Notes under the pieces: model-generated | Told to the model about the DNA's origin: nothing | Databases searched by the model: none | What the model saw: the letters and a program-made list of their open reading frames with translations, nothing else | Shown: piece after piece, positions 25,193 to 34,698 of the stretch | Layout of the letters: every line of letters starts with the position of its first letter | Position numbering within the stretch: the stretch's first letter is position 1 | Source of the DNA: Pseudobacteroides sp035370245 | Lineage (GTDB): Bacteria; Bacillota; Clostridia; Acetivibrionales; DSM-2933 | NCBI GenBank assembly: GCA_035370245.1 | Contig: DAOOVO010000006.1 | Location: forward strand, 8,662-72,661 | Length of the DNA stretch: 64,000 nt | Direction of reading: 5' to 3' | Translations under genes and position numbers: made by a program

Positions 25193-26428
25193 ATGGCTTT
25201 AGTAAATGAGAATTATTTAAAATTACCCGGAAGTTATTTGTTTGCGGAAATAAGCAGAAGAGTGACAAAATTCAAAAACGAAAATCCTCAAGCAGATATT
25301 ATACGTTTAGGCATTGGAGATGTTACAAGACCCCTTCCGCCTGCAATAATTGAAAGCCTGCATAAAGCAGTGGACGAAATGGCTGATGAAAAAACATTTA
25401 AGGGATATGGTCCCGAGCAGGGGTACGATTTTCTTATACAGAAGGTAATTGAATATGACTATACTCCAAGGGGAATAAAGCTCGACACCGATGAAGTTTT
25501 TATAAGCGACGGTTCAAAATGTGATACCGGCAACATTCAGGAAATATTCGGTTTGGACAATTTGATTGCCGTTACCGATCCCGTCTACCCTGTTTATGTT
25601 GACAGCAATGTAATGGCCGGTAGAGCAGGTTCACTCGGAACGGATGGAAAATTTGACAAGATAACATATATCCCTTGTACTGCAGAAAACAAGTTTATAC
25701 CTGAGCTTCCCAAGCACAAGGTAGATATTATATATCTGTGCTTCCCCAACAACCCTACAGGTATGACAATATCTAAAGACGAGCTTAAAAAATGGGTTGA
25801 CTATGCAAAAGCCAACAAATCAATTATTCTTTATGATGGTGCATATGAAGCTTATATTCGGGAATCCGACATACCTCACAGCATTTATGAAATTGAAGGT
25901 GCAAAGGAAGTAGCAATTGAATTCCGCAGTTTCTCGAAAAATGCGGGTTTTACCGGTACACGTTGTGCATATACTGTAGTTCCTAAAGAGGTCATGGCAT
26001 ACACCGGTAGCGGCGAAGCAATTCAGCTCAATAAACTATGGAACAGAAGACAAACAACAAAATTCAACGGTGTGCCATATATTATTCAAAAAGGAGCTGC
26101 CGCGGTATATACTAAAGAAGGCCAAAAGCAAATAAAAGCTCTTGTTGACTATTACATGACCAATGCTGCAATCATAAGAGAGGGCATAAAATCGGTAGGT
26201 TTAGAAGTGTACGGAGGTATAAATGCACCGTATATATGGCTTAAGACTCCAAACGGAATGGATTCATGGGCATTTTTTGACAAACTCCTCACTGAGGCAA
26301 ATATTGTAGGAACCCCGGGAGTAGGCTTTGGCCCTAGCGGAGAGGGATATTTCAGACTTACGGCCTTCGGCAGCAAAGAAAACACTGAAAGAGCAATTGA
26401 AAGGTTTAAAACAAGATTAAAAATATAA
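25193..26428 (+). CDS. dapL: LL-diaminopimelate aminotransferase
   Basis: A 411-residue class I/II PLP aminotransferase that makes LL-DAP directly from tetrahydrodipicolinate, bypassing the acylated intermediates. The start LPGSYLFAEISRRV is the DapL signature, RLGIGDVTRPLP is conserved, CFPNNPTG binds cofactor, and the PLP Lys lies in FRSFSKNAGFTGTRC near 248. GAGGAG precedes the ATG. Pairing with dapF indicates that the organism uses the DapL route, known in plants, Chlamydia and many anaerobic Clostridia. A terminator follows. Confidence 0.96.
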   Translation: MALVNENYLKLPGSYLFAEISRRVTKFKNENPQADIIRLGIGDVTRPLPPAIIESLHKAVDEMADEKTFKGYGPEQGYDFLIQKVIEYDYTPRGIKLDTDEVFISDGSKCDTGNIQEIFGLDNLIAVTDPVYPVYVDSNVMAGRAGSLGTDGKFDKITYIPCTAENKFIPELPKHKVDIIYLCFPNNPTGMTISKDELKKWVDYAKANKSIILYDGAYEAYIRESDIPHSIYEIEGAKEVAIEFRSFSKNAGFTGTRCAYTVVPKEVMAYTGSGEAIQLNKLWNRRQTTKFNGVPYIIQKGAAAVYTKEGQKQIKALVDYYMTNAAIIREGIKSVGLEVYGGINAPYIWLKTPNGMDSWAFFDKLLTEANIVGTPGVGFGPSGEGYFRLTAFGSKENTERAIERFKTRLKI

Positions 26429-26487
26429 CCCCCCTTATATTTTTACTTATATGAAGAAACGGTATATATTTATTGCCAGTTTGTTCC

Positions 26488-26540
26488 GATATAACATACA
26501 AGTAACTTGAAGATTATGTTGCTTGTATGTTATATTTTAT
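26488..26540 (+). terminator. Terminator after dapL
   Basis: ATATAACATACAAGTAAC pairs with GTTGCTTGTATGTTATAT around an 11-base loop and is followed by a T-rich tail. Confidence 0.75.
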
Positions 26541-26680
26541 TTATATCTTAAAAGCTGGACATATTCTTCACCACCACATTTTAGCACTTTAAACCGAATT
26601 GCTGTAATGATATAATTTAATGACTAAATTGATCAATCTTATGATGGTGATTAATAAAGCACTATATGGAGGTAATTTTA

Positions 26681-27652
26681 ATGGATCCATTTTCACACGC
26701 TGTAATCGGTACTGCTTTGTCAAAAGCAGCTGGTTGTGGTATAAATTTTTCAACACCGGAAAACATAGGGTTGGTAGTTGGTTCTGTATTCCCTGATATA
26801 GACATTATATTGAAAAAATGGGGTAATTATGTATATTTAAAAAATCACCGAGCTGCAACACATTCATTAATCGGCATTATAATATCCTCGGTATTCATTT
26901 CTGCCATACTAAAGCTAATTTACCCGACTTCAAGCTTTCTTAGCGTTTTTCTCTATTCTATGATAGGGTGCCTTTCACATACAGTATCCGACATATTAAA
27001 CTCTTACGGTGCCAAGTTGCTATGGCCTTTTTACAAAAGAAAAATGGCTTTGAACCTTATTGTAATTATTGATCCTCTTGTGATTCTATTCCTTTTAGGT
27101 TATATATTCGGAGACAGCAGCACTAGCTTAATTTCCATCCTGGTATTGGGACTATATATATTTCTTAGATTATTTTATAAACTGTTTATAAAAAAACAGC
27201 TTGAGAAATCCTATCCGTCTATGAAAATTGCAGCAGTTATTCCTTCAATGCTAGTTATATTCAAATGGCATTTTGTCATAGAGGATGATGAAGTATTGCT
27301 TGTAGGTGAAAAAAACATTTTAAATGGAAAAATAAATATTATAGAAAAATTCTCTAAACTTCATTATAATGAAATTGAGAAGGCTTTAAATTCGACATTA
27401 GGTAAGTTTTTTATGGATTTTACTCCTGTTTTTCATGTGTCGGCTGAATCAATCGGTGAAATAAACTGCTATACATTTACAGACCTCAGGTATTATCATA
27501 GGAATAATTTCTATCATCATGGGGTACTTGAAATGGATAAAGCCGATTCAATAGTAAGGTCATCATTTAAGCCTTATACAATGAACAAGGAGCATAAAAT
27601 TCCCGAAAATTTCAATAAGGGAATTGCAAAAAATAAATTCTTCAAGCTTTAA
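26681..27652 (+). CDS. YdjM-type membrane-bound metal-dependent hydrolase (DUF457)
   Basis: A 323-residue integral membrane protein. The N-terminus MDPFSHAVIGTALSKAAG and HRAATHSLIG, followed by an LSHTVSDILNSYG block, are the His/Asp pattern of the YdjM/DUF457 family. About five hydrophobic helices span residues 55-185. A soluble C-terminal part (190-323) is poorly conserved. Family members are called hydrolases by motif only, and the Bacillus/E. coli homologues are linked to DNA damage or membrane lipid. GGAGG before the ATG at 26681 decides the start over the ATG at 26666. Confidence 0.8.
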   Translation: MDPFSHAVIGTALSKAAGCGINFSTPENIGLVVGSVFPDIDIILKKWGNYVYLKNHRAATHSLIGIIISSVFISAILKLIYPTSSFLSVFLYSMIGCLSHTVSDILNSYGAKLLWPFYKRKMALNLIVIIDPLVILFLLGYIFGDSSTSLISILVLGLYIFLRLFYKLFIKKQLEKSYPSMKIAAVIPSMLVIFKWHFVIEDDEVLLVGEKNILNGKINIIEKFSKLHYNEIEKALNSTLGKFFMDFTPVFHVSAESIGEINCYTFTDLRYYHRNNFYHHGVLEMDKADSIVRSSFKPYTMNKEHKIPENFNKGIAKNKFFKL

Positions 27653-27718
27653 TAATACACTAAACTTTTAAAGCAACATAATTATTATACTAAGCATAAT
27701 GTAAAAGGTGAGGTTTTT

Positions 27719-28018
27719 ATGTCTGAAAAAGTAGTATCTAAAGAAGATATAAAAAACATGATAAAAAAGCCCAATATGTATCGAGTTATTTTATTGAATG
27801 ATGACTATACCACCATGGAATTTGTTGTAAATGTTTTAATGGTAGTTTTTCATAAAAGTATAACAGAAGCTACAATGATAATGTTGGATGTCCATAAAAA
27901 AGGCAGAGGAGTTGTGGGTTTGTATACCTATGACATTGCTTTAACCAAGATTAAGCAAGTTGAAAGCATGGCAGCAGAATCAGGATATCCCCTTAAGTCA
28001 ATTATGGAAAGAGAATAA
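27719..28018 (+). CDS. clpS: ClpS adaptor (N-recognin)
   Basis: A 99-residue ClpS that binds bulky hydrophobic N-terminal residues and hands proteins to ClpA. The core RVILLNDDYTTMEFVVNVL contains the Asn/Asp residues that hold the alpha-amino group, and VHKKGRGVVGLYTYDIA contains the conserved His and Gly loop. The N-terminal tail is about 20 residues. AGGTGAGG precedes the ATG. clpA starts 50 bases later, so adaptor and unfoldase are co-expressed. Confidence 0.95.
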   Translation: MSEKVVSKEDIKNMIKKPNMYRVILLNDDYTTMEFVVNVLMVVFHKSITEATMIMLDVHKKGRGVVGLYTYDIALTKIKQVESMAAESGYPLKSIMERE

Positions 28019-28068
28019 ATTTATGACTATTAACACTTTAATAGTAACCTATAAATTAGGAGGTTAAA

Positions 28069-30369
28069 ATGAATCTGGACAATGTAACCGATAAAATAAT
28101 GTATGCTGCATATAACGAAGCAAAATTTAGAAAACACGAGTACTTTACTCCTGAACATATATTATACTCTTCCCTTTTTTTTGATGAGGGAAAGGATATA
28201 TTATTAAATTGCGGAGGAGATATTGAAGAAATAAAGAAGGATCTGGATAATTTCTTCAAGAATAATATGGATTCCATTGATAATGCGGAGCCTTTAGCTT
28301 CCGAAGGAGTAAACTCAGTTATAAAAAATGCAGCATTTCATATGGCATCATCCGGCAAGGATATTATAAAAATAGGTGATATTTATGCCTCTATTTTAGA
28401 TATGGAGGAGTCCTTCTCCCGTTATATTCTGGAAAAAAACGGTGTAACAAGACTAAATCTACTGCGGTATATTTCTCATGGCAGTATCGATACAGATTCC
28501 GATTCTGACGAATATATTGAGGAATTGGAAGAGGAAATGGATGAGGAATCGGAAGAAGAAATGGAATATTCCGATATGGACAATAAACCCAAAAAACAAA
28601 AATTTCTTGAAAAGTATACTGTAAACCTAATAGAAAAAGCTCAGAACGGCGAAATAGATCCCCTTATCGGAAGGGATGACATTATTCAAAGGACTATTCA
28701 GGTACTGTCAAGGAGGATCAAGAATAACCCTGTACATGTGGGCGATCCCGGTGTCGGTAAAACCGCCATTACTGAAGGCCTTGCCAGCATGATTTATAGC
28801 GGTAATGTTCCAAAAGTACTAAAGAACAGCGTTATTTATTCTCTTGATATGGGTTCATTGCTTGCAGGTACCAAATACAGAGGAGATTTTGAAGAACGTA
28901 TAAAGAGAGTCTTAAATGAAATAGAAGAACAGGGCAATGCCATTGTATATATTGATGAAATTCATAATGTGGTTGGAGCAGGGTCCGTCTCAGGTTCAAT
29001 GGATGCCTCAAACATACTTAAACCCTTTCTAACCTCCGGAAAGATGCGGTTTATCGGTTCTACCACCTATGAAGAATATAAAAAGTATTTTGACAAGGAC
29101 AGGGCTTTATCAAGAAGATTTCAAAAGATTGAGATACTTGAACCGTCCATTGAAGAAACAAAGCTTATATTAAACGGGTTGAAGGAGAAATACGAAGGCT
29201 TTCACAGGGTAAAATACACTGATGAAGCCATAAACCTAGCTGCGGAATTATCTGCCAAATATATCAATGACAGATACCTTCCCGACAAAGCTATCGACCT
29301 CATTGACGAATCCGGTGCCTATGCGAGATTAAACGGCAATGAAGAGGAAGAAATAACCATTACAGGAAAGGACATCGAGAGAACACTTTCATTGATTGCC
29401 AAAATACCCGAACAGAGCATATCGGGTGATGAAGTCTCAAAGCTTAAAGACCTTGAGTCCAATTTAAAATCTAAAATATATGGTCAGGATCATGCAATTG
29501 AAACCATTGTGAGAGCTATTAAAATGTCAAGGGCAGGATTCATTGAGGGTGAAAAACCTGTTGCTTCTCTCCTATTTGTCGGTCCAACCGGCGTAGGAAA
29601 AACCGAAATATCAAAGCAACTGGCTTATTCAATGGGTATACCCCTTATACGTTTTGACATGAGTGAATATCAAGAGAAGCACACAGTTGCAAGGCTCATC
29701 GGTGCACCTCCCGGGTACGTGGGATATGAAGAAGGCGGACTGTTGACCGACGCCATAAGGAAAACACCATATTGTGTATTGCTCCTTGATGAAATAGAAA
29801 AAGCTCACCCTGACATTTATAACGTACTTTTGCAGATTATGGATTATGCAACATTAACGGATAATACCGGAAAGAAAGCCGACTTCAGAAATGTTATTAT
29901 AATAATGACATCCAATGCAGGAGCGAGGGAAGTCGGAAAAGCATTGATAGGCTTTGACAACAAAAAGGTGGATAAGAGTTCTATTACAAAAGCGGTTGAA
30001 CGCACATTCTTGCCTGAATTCAGAAACAGGCTTGATGAAATTGTTGTGTTTAATCATATTAATGAAGAAATGGCTTCTTTGATTGCAAGGAAAGCAATCC
30101 GAGATTTTGAAGAAAAACTCACTCCAAAGAATATTAAACTAAATGTAACTGATGAATGTTATAAATGGCTTTCCAATAAAGGGCTTTCATCAATTTATGG
30201 TGCAAGGGAAATACTAAGAGTAGTTCAAGACAAGGTTAAAACACTGCTTGTTGACGAAGTACTTTTCGGAAAGCTTAGCAACGGAGGAACCGCTACCATA
30301 GATGTTAAAGATGATGATATTTTTATAACCATAAAAGAGTTAAAAAAGCAAAAGAGCAAAAAGCATTAA
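28069..30369 (+). CDS. clpA: ATP-dependent Clp protease ATP-binding subunit ClpA
   Basis: A 766-residue double-AAA+ unfoldase that feeds ClpP. The N-domain (1-145) docks ClpS and is followed by a very acidic linker of repeated Glu (about 145-170). D1 has GDPGVGKTA (about 227) and D2 GPTGVGKTE (about 508), each with Walker B. The loop used to contact ClpP cannot be assigned by eye. No M-domain (ClpB/ClpC) is present between D1 halves, which together with the clpS neighbour makes ClpA the right name. The C-terminus is Lys-rich. AGGAGG precedes the ATG. Confidence 0.95.
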   Translation: MNLDNVTDKIMYAAYNEAKFRKHEYFTPEHILYSSLFFDEGKDILLNCGGDIEEIKKDLDNFFKNNMDSIDNAEPLASEGVNSVIKNAAFHMASSGKDIIKIGDIYASILDMEESFSRYILEKNGVTRLNLLRYISHGSIDTDSDSDEYIEELEEEMDEESEEEMEYSDMDNKPKKQKFLEKYTVNLIEKAQNGEIDPLIGRDDIIQRTIQVLSRRIKNNPVHVGDPGVGKTAITEGLASMIYSGNVPKVLKNSVIYSLDMGSLLAGTKYRGDFEERIKRVLNEIEEQGNAIVYIDEIHNVVGAGSVSGSMDASNILKPFLTSGKMRFIGSTTYEEYKKYFDKDRALSRRFQKIEILEPSIEETKLILNGLKEKYEGFHRVKYTDEAINLAAELSAKYINDRYLPDKAIDLIDESGAYARLNGNEEEEITITGKDIERTLSLIAKIPEQSISGDEVSKLKDLESNLKSKIYGQDHAIETIVRAIKMSRAGFIEGEKPVASLLFVGPTGVGKTEISKQLAYSMGIPLIRFDMSEYQEKHTVARLIGAPPGYVGYEEGGLLTDAIRKTPYCVLLLDEIEKAHPDIYNVLLQIMDYATLTDNTGKKADFRNVIIIMTSNAGAREVGKALIGFDNKKVDKSSITKAVERTFLPEFRNRLDEIVVFNHINEEMASLIARKAIRDFEEKLTPKNIKLNVTDECYKWLSNKGLSSIYGAREILRVVQDKVKTLLVDEVLFGKLSNGGTATIDVKDDDIFITIKELKKQKSKKH

Positions 30370-30412
30370 AAGAGCTATAGCAGCATGAAGTAATGAATCG
30401 AGGAGACTTATA

Positions 30413-31081
30413 ATGCCAGTTTATCGACTTTCAAACAGACTTATTTTTCCGCATCCTTCATTATCAAATGAAGACGGCTTGTTAGCAGTCGGGGGTGATT
30501 TGTCTTGCGAGAGGCTTTGTCTTGCTTATCAAAACGGCATATTCCCCTGGTATTCTGAAAAGCCTGTGTTGTGGTGGTCTCCCGACCCGCGTTTTGTGCT
30601 TTTTCCAAAGGACCTTAAGGTATCCAAATCCATGAAAAAATTCCTTAAGAAAGGTCTTTACAAGGTAACTTTCGATACATGCTTTAGAGATGTTATTACA
30701 AGCTGCGGTTATACTCGCAAGGGAGACACATGGATTGATGATGACATGATTGAAAGCTATTGCAACCTGCACAAGCTTGGAATAGCTCATTCTGTTGAAA
30801 CATGGTACAACAATGAGCTTGTCGGCGGTTTATACGGATTGGCCATGGGAAGCTGTTTTTTTGGTGAATCCATGTTCTCTATAATGGATAATGCATCCAA
30901 AACAGCTTTCATAAAGTTGATTGAGACAATAAATTTTTCTATAATTGACTGTCAGATTTACTCAAAGCATCTAGAGTCATTGGGAGCAATTAATATAAAA
31001 AGATCCGAATTTTTGGAATTGCTGGCAAAAGGCATCAAAGAACCTTCCATAGAAGGCAGTTGGAGCTATTTGAATGAATAA
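30413..31081 (+). CDS. aat: Leucyl/phenylalanyl-tRNA--protein transferase
   Basis: A 222-residue GNAT-like enzyme that adds Leu or Phe from aminoacyl-tRNA to N-terminal Lys/Arg, creating ClpS degrons. The signatures are FPHPSLSNEDGLLAVGGDL, GIFPWYSEKPVLWWSPDPR and VGGLYGLAMGSCFFGESMFS. The length is typical. GAGGAG precedes the ATG, 43 bases after clpA. The order clpS-clpA-aat puts degron writer, reader and unfoldase in one transcript. Confidence 0.95.
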   Translation: MPVYRLSNRLIFPHPSLSNEDGLLAVGGDLSCERLCLAYQNGIFPWYSEKPVLWWSPDPRFVLFPKDLKVSKSMKKFLKKGLYKVTFDTCFRDVITSCGYTRKGDTWIDDDMIESYCNLHKLGIAHSVETWYNNELVGGLYGLAMGSCFFGESMFSIMDNASKTAFIKLIETINFSIIDCQIYSKHLESLGAINIKRSEFLELLAKGIKEPSIEGSWSYLNE

Positions 31082-31099
31082 AAACACATGATACAGTCA

Positions 31100-31140
31100 A
31101 AAAAGGAATGCATACAGAGGTTTTTGCATTCCTTTCTTAG
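31100..31140. terminator. Bidirectional terminator between aat and the GerM-type gene
   Basis: AAAGGAATGCA / TGCATTCCTTT with T-runs in both directions lies between two convergent genes. Confidence 0.75.
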
Positions 31141-31165
31141 TGTACATAGCATTTTAAAATAACGG

Positions 31166-32050
31166 CTATTCTAATATAGTACCGTCGGTATCCACGGTAA
31201 CATTTGACATATCACTGCTAAATATTTCATCGGACTCCTCAATATCAAGTCCTGAATCAGATGTCTTGGAATTATTTTCCTTGCGTGAATTATCCTTGCT
31301 TTGATCTTCTTTACCGGTATCAGAATTATTTTTCACATCTTTGCTTGAATCATTTTTGCTTGAATCATTATTACCAGCAACGCTATCTATATCCGAGGAT
31401 ACTCCCAAATCATCGGAACTTTCTACAGTTGACGAGCTTGGTGCAGAAACCTCATTGCTTATAATTGAAACATTTCTCGGGAAGGCTGCATCAAACTTAA
31501 AGTTACCCTTATATGTCTCGTAAGCCTTACCGTTAATCAAAAATTTAACTTCCTGAATATCTTTTATCTCTGTCAGTGAGTTCACTATTGAATAAATGGT
31601 CAGTCTCTCTGCATCCTTTCCTCCCGGATGTTTGTCGACAAAATCCTTTGACAGATTAACAGTAGCCACTCCATCCTTTATAGGCACATTATCTTTTATT
31701 AGTTTTGTACCTTCAGGTATGGTAGGCTTTAACCCTTTTTTGGTAGGTCCTTTGATAAGCTCATTAACAACAATACTAGCCAAATGGTTCACACTTTTCT
31801 TAGCTTCACTAACAGGAATGTGTCTTACTTCAAGCTTTAGCTTGGAACCGTCTTCATTTGCAAAATACAGATGAATAGGTACTTTATCGGAAAGCTTTTT
31901 TGCCTCCTCCTCACCTATAGCAACACTGCTTGCAGGCTGCAACTCATCAGATCCATCCTTCTCAAATCCAAGCTTCTCTAAAAAACCACACCCCGCAAGC
32001 ACTGGTATAAGAAATACACAGCATATGATAATACTTAACGTTTTTCGCAC
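31166..32050 (-). CDS. GerMN-domain lipoprotein
   Basis: A 294-residue exported lipoprotein. The signal peptide ends in the lipobox LAGC (Cys at about 21). One GerMN domain spans about 57-185, with VNELIKGPTKKGLKPTIPEGT and GVATVNLSKDF. The C-terminal 100 residues are a Ser/Asn/Asp-rich low-complexity tail. GerM proteins act in spore cortex formation and germination, but the domain also occurs in vegetative lipoproteins. The start is a GTG preceded by GAGGTG. The single GerMN copy is half of Bacillus GerM, so gerM itself is not assigned. Confidence 0.85.
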   Translation of the reverse strand: MRKTLSIIICCVFLIPVLAGCGFLEKLGFEKDGSDELQPASSVAIGEEEAKKLSDKVPIHLYFANEDGSKLKLEVRHIPVSEAKKSVNHLASIVVNELIKGPTKKGLKPTIPEGTKLIKDNVPIKDGVATVNLSKDFVDKHPGGKDAERLTIYSIVNSLTEIKDIQEVKFLINGKAYETYKGNFKFDAAFPRNVSIISNEVSAPSSSTVESSDDLGVSSDIDSVAGNNDSSKNDSSKDVKNNSDTGKEDQSKDNSRKENNSKTSDSGLDIEESDEIFSSDMSNVTVDTDGTILE

Positions 32051-32131
32051 TGTCCGGCACCTCGCAAATTATTCTTTATAGAATATTTCTATGCCGTCCA
32101 TTTCTATGATATTCCTTATATTTAATCTATC

Positions 32132-32815
32132 TTAATACGAACTTTTATCTGCAATATTACCGCCTGTAAGTATATTCTCTGTAGAACTTGTCCCAAGTCT
32201 ATGACATCCCAATTCAATAAATTTAATAGCCTGGTCCAATGTTTTAATGCCTCCGGAAGCTTTAATCTTAATATTAGGTCCTACAGAGTTTTTCATAAGG
32301 ACAATGTCGTCCGGTGTTGCTCCGCTGCCGTTAAAACCGGTTGACGTCTTCACATAGTCACAACCTGCTTCCTCCGATAGTTTGCAGGCAATCTTTTTAT
32401 TTTCATCGTCAAGCAATGCTGTTTCAATTATAACTTTTAAAATTACATTTTTTGAATGTGCCGCCTTTGCTACTGCTTCAATATCATTTTTAACATAATC
32501 GTAATCGCCTGATAGCAGTTTTCCTATATTTATCACCATATCAAGCTCGGAAGCACCATTTTCAATAGCATCCAAAGCCTCAGCTACTTTAGCGGCAGTT
32601 GTAGTTCCTCCATGAGGGAAACCGATAACGGTACTTACCTTTACATCGGAATCTTTTAATAACTTACCGGCAAGCTTTACATGGCAGGGCTTCACACATA
32701 CCGATGCTATATCATATTTCACCGCAACAGAACATTCTCTCTCCACATCCAAATCTGTAGCATCAGGCTTCAATACCGCATGATCAATTGCTTTAGCAAT
32801 AATTTTCTTATCCAA
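32132..32815 (-). CDS. deoC: Deoxyribose-phosphate aldolase
   Basis: A 227-residue class I aldolase that splits 2-deoxyribose 5-phosphate into glyceraldehyde 3-phosphate and acetaldehyde in deoxynucleoside salvage. The Schiff-base Lys is in DYVKTSTGF (about 155). The proton-relay Asp is in ELDMVINIG, and KASGGIK near 185 binds phosphate. The start is a TTG behind GGAGG. An ArsR-type regulator is encoded immediately upstream on the same strand. No other deo genes are adjacent. Confidence 0.95.
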   Translation of the reverse strand: MDKKIIAKAIDHAVLKPDATDLDVERECSVAVKYDIASVCVKPCHVKLAGKLLKDSDVKVSTVIGFPHGGTTTAAKVAEALDAIENGASELDMVINIGKLLSGDYDYVKNDIEAVAKAAHSKNVILKVIIETALLDDENKKIACKLSEEAGCDYVKTSTGFNGSGATPDDIVLMKNSVGPNIKIKASGGIKTLDQAIKFIELGCHRLGTSSTENILTGGNIADKSSY

Positions 32816-32878
32816 ATACTAAACCTCCGCTTAATCAATCATTTCTAAACAAAAAAAGCTATTTTTAAGCAAATACCT

Positions 32879-33154
32879 TTACGAATTAAATAAAACATTA
32901 ATGATATCAACTATTTCATTATCTACAACCTTATAGCATATTTCAAGCCCGTTTCTTTTTCCTTCTATTATTCCGGCTGTTCTTAATTTGGCTATATGTT
33001 GTGAAACTGTTGATTGAGGCAAACCAAGGCTTTCCTGTATCTTGGACACATTATAATGGTTTCCGATCAACCCTTTAACAATACATAACCGCTGGGGATG
33101 TGAAATAACCTTCAATTTTTCTGCTTTTATTTCAAATTTCTTTAGATCTTCCAA
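32879..33154 (-). CDS. ArsR-family winged-helix regulator
   Basis: A 91-residue winged-helix protein: LKVISHPQRLCIVKGL (helices 1-2), LGLPQSTVSQHIAKLRTAGII (recognition helix), and a wing with GKRNGLEICYKV. The ELCVCDL metal site of ArsR/SmtB sensors is absent, so it probably senses something other than metal, perhaps redox or none. The start is a TTG behind GGAGG. It lies 63 bases upstream of deoC, hinting at control of that gene or itself, but no operator is evident. Confidence 0.85.
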   Translation of the reverse strand: MEDLKKFEIKAEKLKVISHPQRLCIVKGLIGNHYNVSKIQESLGLPQSTVSQHIAKLRTAGIIEGKRNGLEICYKVVDNEIVDIINVLFNS

Positions 33155-33237
33155 ACCTCTAACCTCCGTTTAGAAATAATATTCCAACGAATAGTATTAT
33201 ACCATAACATTTACCAACAGCATAGTTTATTATGGAT

Positions 33238-33768
33238 TTAAATAGCTTTTGTATATCTGTCTGCAAAATTGCTGGCACAATAACTATCAGGCTTGATTTT
33301 GGGTATAAAGTCCAACCCTTTAACCATACCCACCATTTCATTAATCAATGCCTTAGTTTTCCCACGAGTTCCAATATCTATATGAAATTCAAATGAAACA
33401 TTGTCACTTCCAACTGCTTTCCTGATATTTTGTATTTTTTCTTCATTAAACATATAAGCCAATTGGAGGGTCAGGCATGTTTCCAGGTATATCTTCTCCC
33501 TTAAGTTTGTAATAGGTCTTGGATATTCACTTCTATGCAGATAGCCGCTAGCCCCTTTTCCCACTCTGTGAACATGGATACAAGATACAAATATGGTATG
33601 GGCTCCAACCTGGGAATCGGTACCTATAGAAATTTTATACAAGCTGTTGATATCCGACTTGATGAATTTGATTATACACTCGTATACCCGATTAAAATTA
33701 AGATAGTCACTGTTCAGTCCTCTGAAAACAGTGTTGTCATCAATCAAAAGCAAATCTTCATGCAACAC
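33238..33768 (-). CDS. YkuK-like RNase H-fold protein (DUF458)
   Basis: A protein of about 176 residues in the DUF458/YkuK family, which has an RNase H-like fold of unknown substrate. The acidic cluster expected for metal binding is visible: ISIGTDSQ, HIDIGTRGKTKALINE, and the closing IKPDSYCASNFADRYTK. The ATG at 33777 directly abuts the ribosome-binding site GGAGGG, so translation more likely starts at the GTG at 33768. It is flanked by the ArsR and thioredoxin-reductase-like genes on the same strand. Expression in sporulation is a guess only. Confidence 0.85.
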   Translation of the reverse strand: MLHEDLLLIDDNTVFRGLNSDYLNFNRVYECIIKFIKSDINSLYKISIGTDSQVGAHTIFVSCIHVHRVGKGASGYLHRSEYPRPITNLREKIYLETCLTLQLAYMFNEEKIQNIRKAVGSDNVSFEFHIDIGTRGKTKALINEMVGMVKGLDFIPKIKPDSYCASNFADRYTKAI

Positions 33769-33816
33769 CTGGAACATCCCTCCTTTATCATGATTTATTT
33801 GAATATAATCCTAATA

Positions 33817-34698
33817 TTATGTTACCATAGAATTTCTCACAAACTCAATTATTTTTCTGCCGGCTAACGCTCCCTGTCCTACTGCCGTGGCTATTTGCTT
33901 AAATCCACCAGTACAGTCTCCTGCTGCAAACAAGCCGTCAATATTTGTCTGCATATCGGAATTTACAAGAATAGCACCATTTTCGGTAAGTACACCAAGC
34001 TTCCTTGCAAAGTCGATACTTGAAGCACTCTCATATGCTACAAACAAACCGTCAATGCTTTCATTTTCACCATCATGAAATACAATCTTCTGAAGAAAAT
34101 CTTTGCCTTCAAGGCTTAAAATGGTTTTTTCATTTATGTTGAATCTTTTCGCTTCCTGCTGGAATTCTTTTGAAAATTCAGGTTTAAAACCGTTAGTATA
34201 TATTGTTATGTCCTTTGTATATGCCAAAAGTTCCAATGCTTCATGGACGGCATAATCTTTATAACCTAACACTCCAACCTTTAAATCGTTATAGAAAAAT
34301 CCGTCACATGTTGAACAATAACTAACTCCATTTCCTTCAAATTCCTTTAAGTTTTTTATATCTATTTTCTTTTGCTTTTGTCCTGTTGCCATTAAAACTG
34401 CTTTAGCAGTAAATTTTCCCTTAACGGTTGAAATTATAAATGTTTCATCCTTTTTAATTTCAACTACTTCATCCTCTATGATTTCTCCTCCAAGCCTTGC
34501 GGCTTGTTCTTCTCCTTGTTTTAATAAATATTGTCCGCTTATAGGCTCTGCAAAGCCATAATAATTTTCAATTTTTTCAGTCTTTGTAAGAGCACTGTCA
34601 TTCATGCCTATAATAAGAGTTTTAAGATTTGCTCTTATAGTATAAAGGGAAGCTGATATTCCTGCAGGCCCTTTACCTATTATTATAACATCATACAT
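33817..34698 (-). CDS. Thioredoxin-reductase-like flavoprotein, possibly ferredoxin-dependent
   Basis: A 293-residue two-domain flavoprotein. FAD binds at IIIGKGPAGISASLY (residues 5-19), ATGQKQK and the C-terminal FAAGDCTGG. The redox pair CSTC is at 128-131 in the usual TrxB place. The second dinucleotide fold, however, reads GVLGYKDYAVHEALEL instead of GGGDSAxEEA, and the HRR NADPH 2'-phosphate motif is absent. This fits the pyridine-nucleotide-independent, ferredoxin-linked thioredoxin reductases known from clostridia. No thioredoxin gene adjoins. AGGAGGTT-type site before the ATG. A classical NADPH enzyme remains possible. Confidence 0.85.
   Translation of the reverse strand: MYDVIIIGKGPAGISASLYTIRANLKTLIIGMNDSALTKTEKIENYYGFAEPISGQYLLKQGEEQAARLGGEIIEDEVVEIKKDETFIISTVKGKFTAKAVLMATGQKQKKIDIKNLKEFEGNGVSYCSTCDGFFYNDLKVGVLGYKDYAVHEALELLAYTKDITIYTNGFKPEFSKEFQQEAKRFNINEKTILSLEGKDFLQKIVFHDGENESIDGLFVAYESASSIDFARKLGVLTENGAILVNSDMQTNIDGLFAAGDCTGGFKQIATAVGQGALAGRKIIEFVRNSMVT

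Noticed and set aside
33159..33341. 60-codon minus-strand ORF between the ArsR and YkuK-like genes
   Set aside because: Mostly overlaps the YkuK-like gene out of frame, and no ribosome-binding site is seen.
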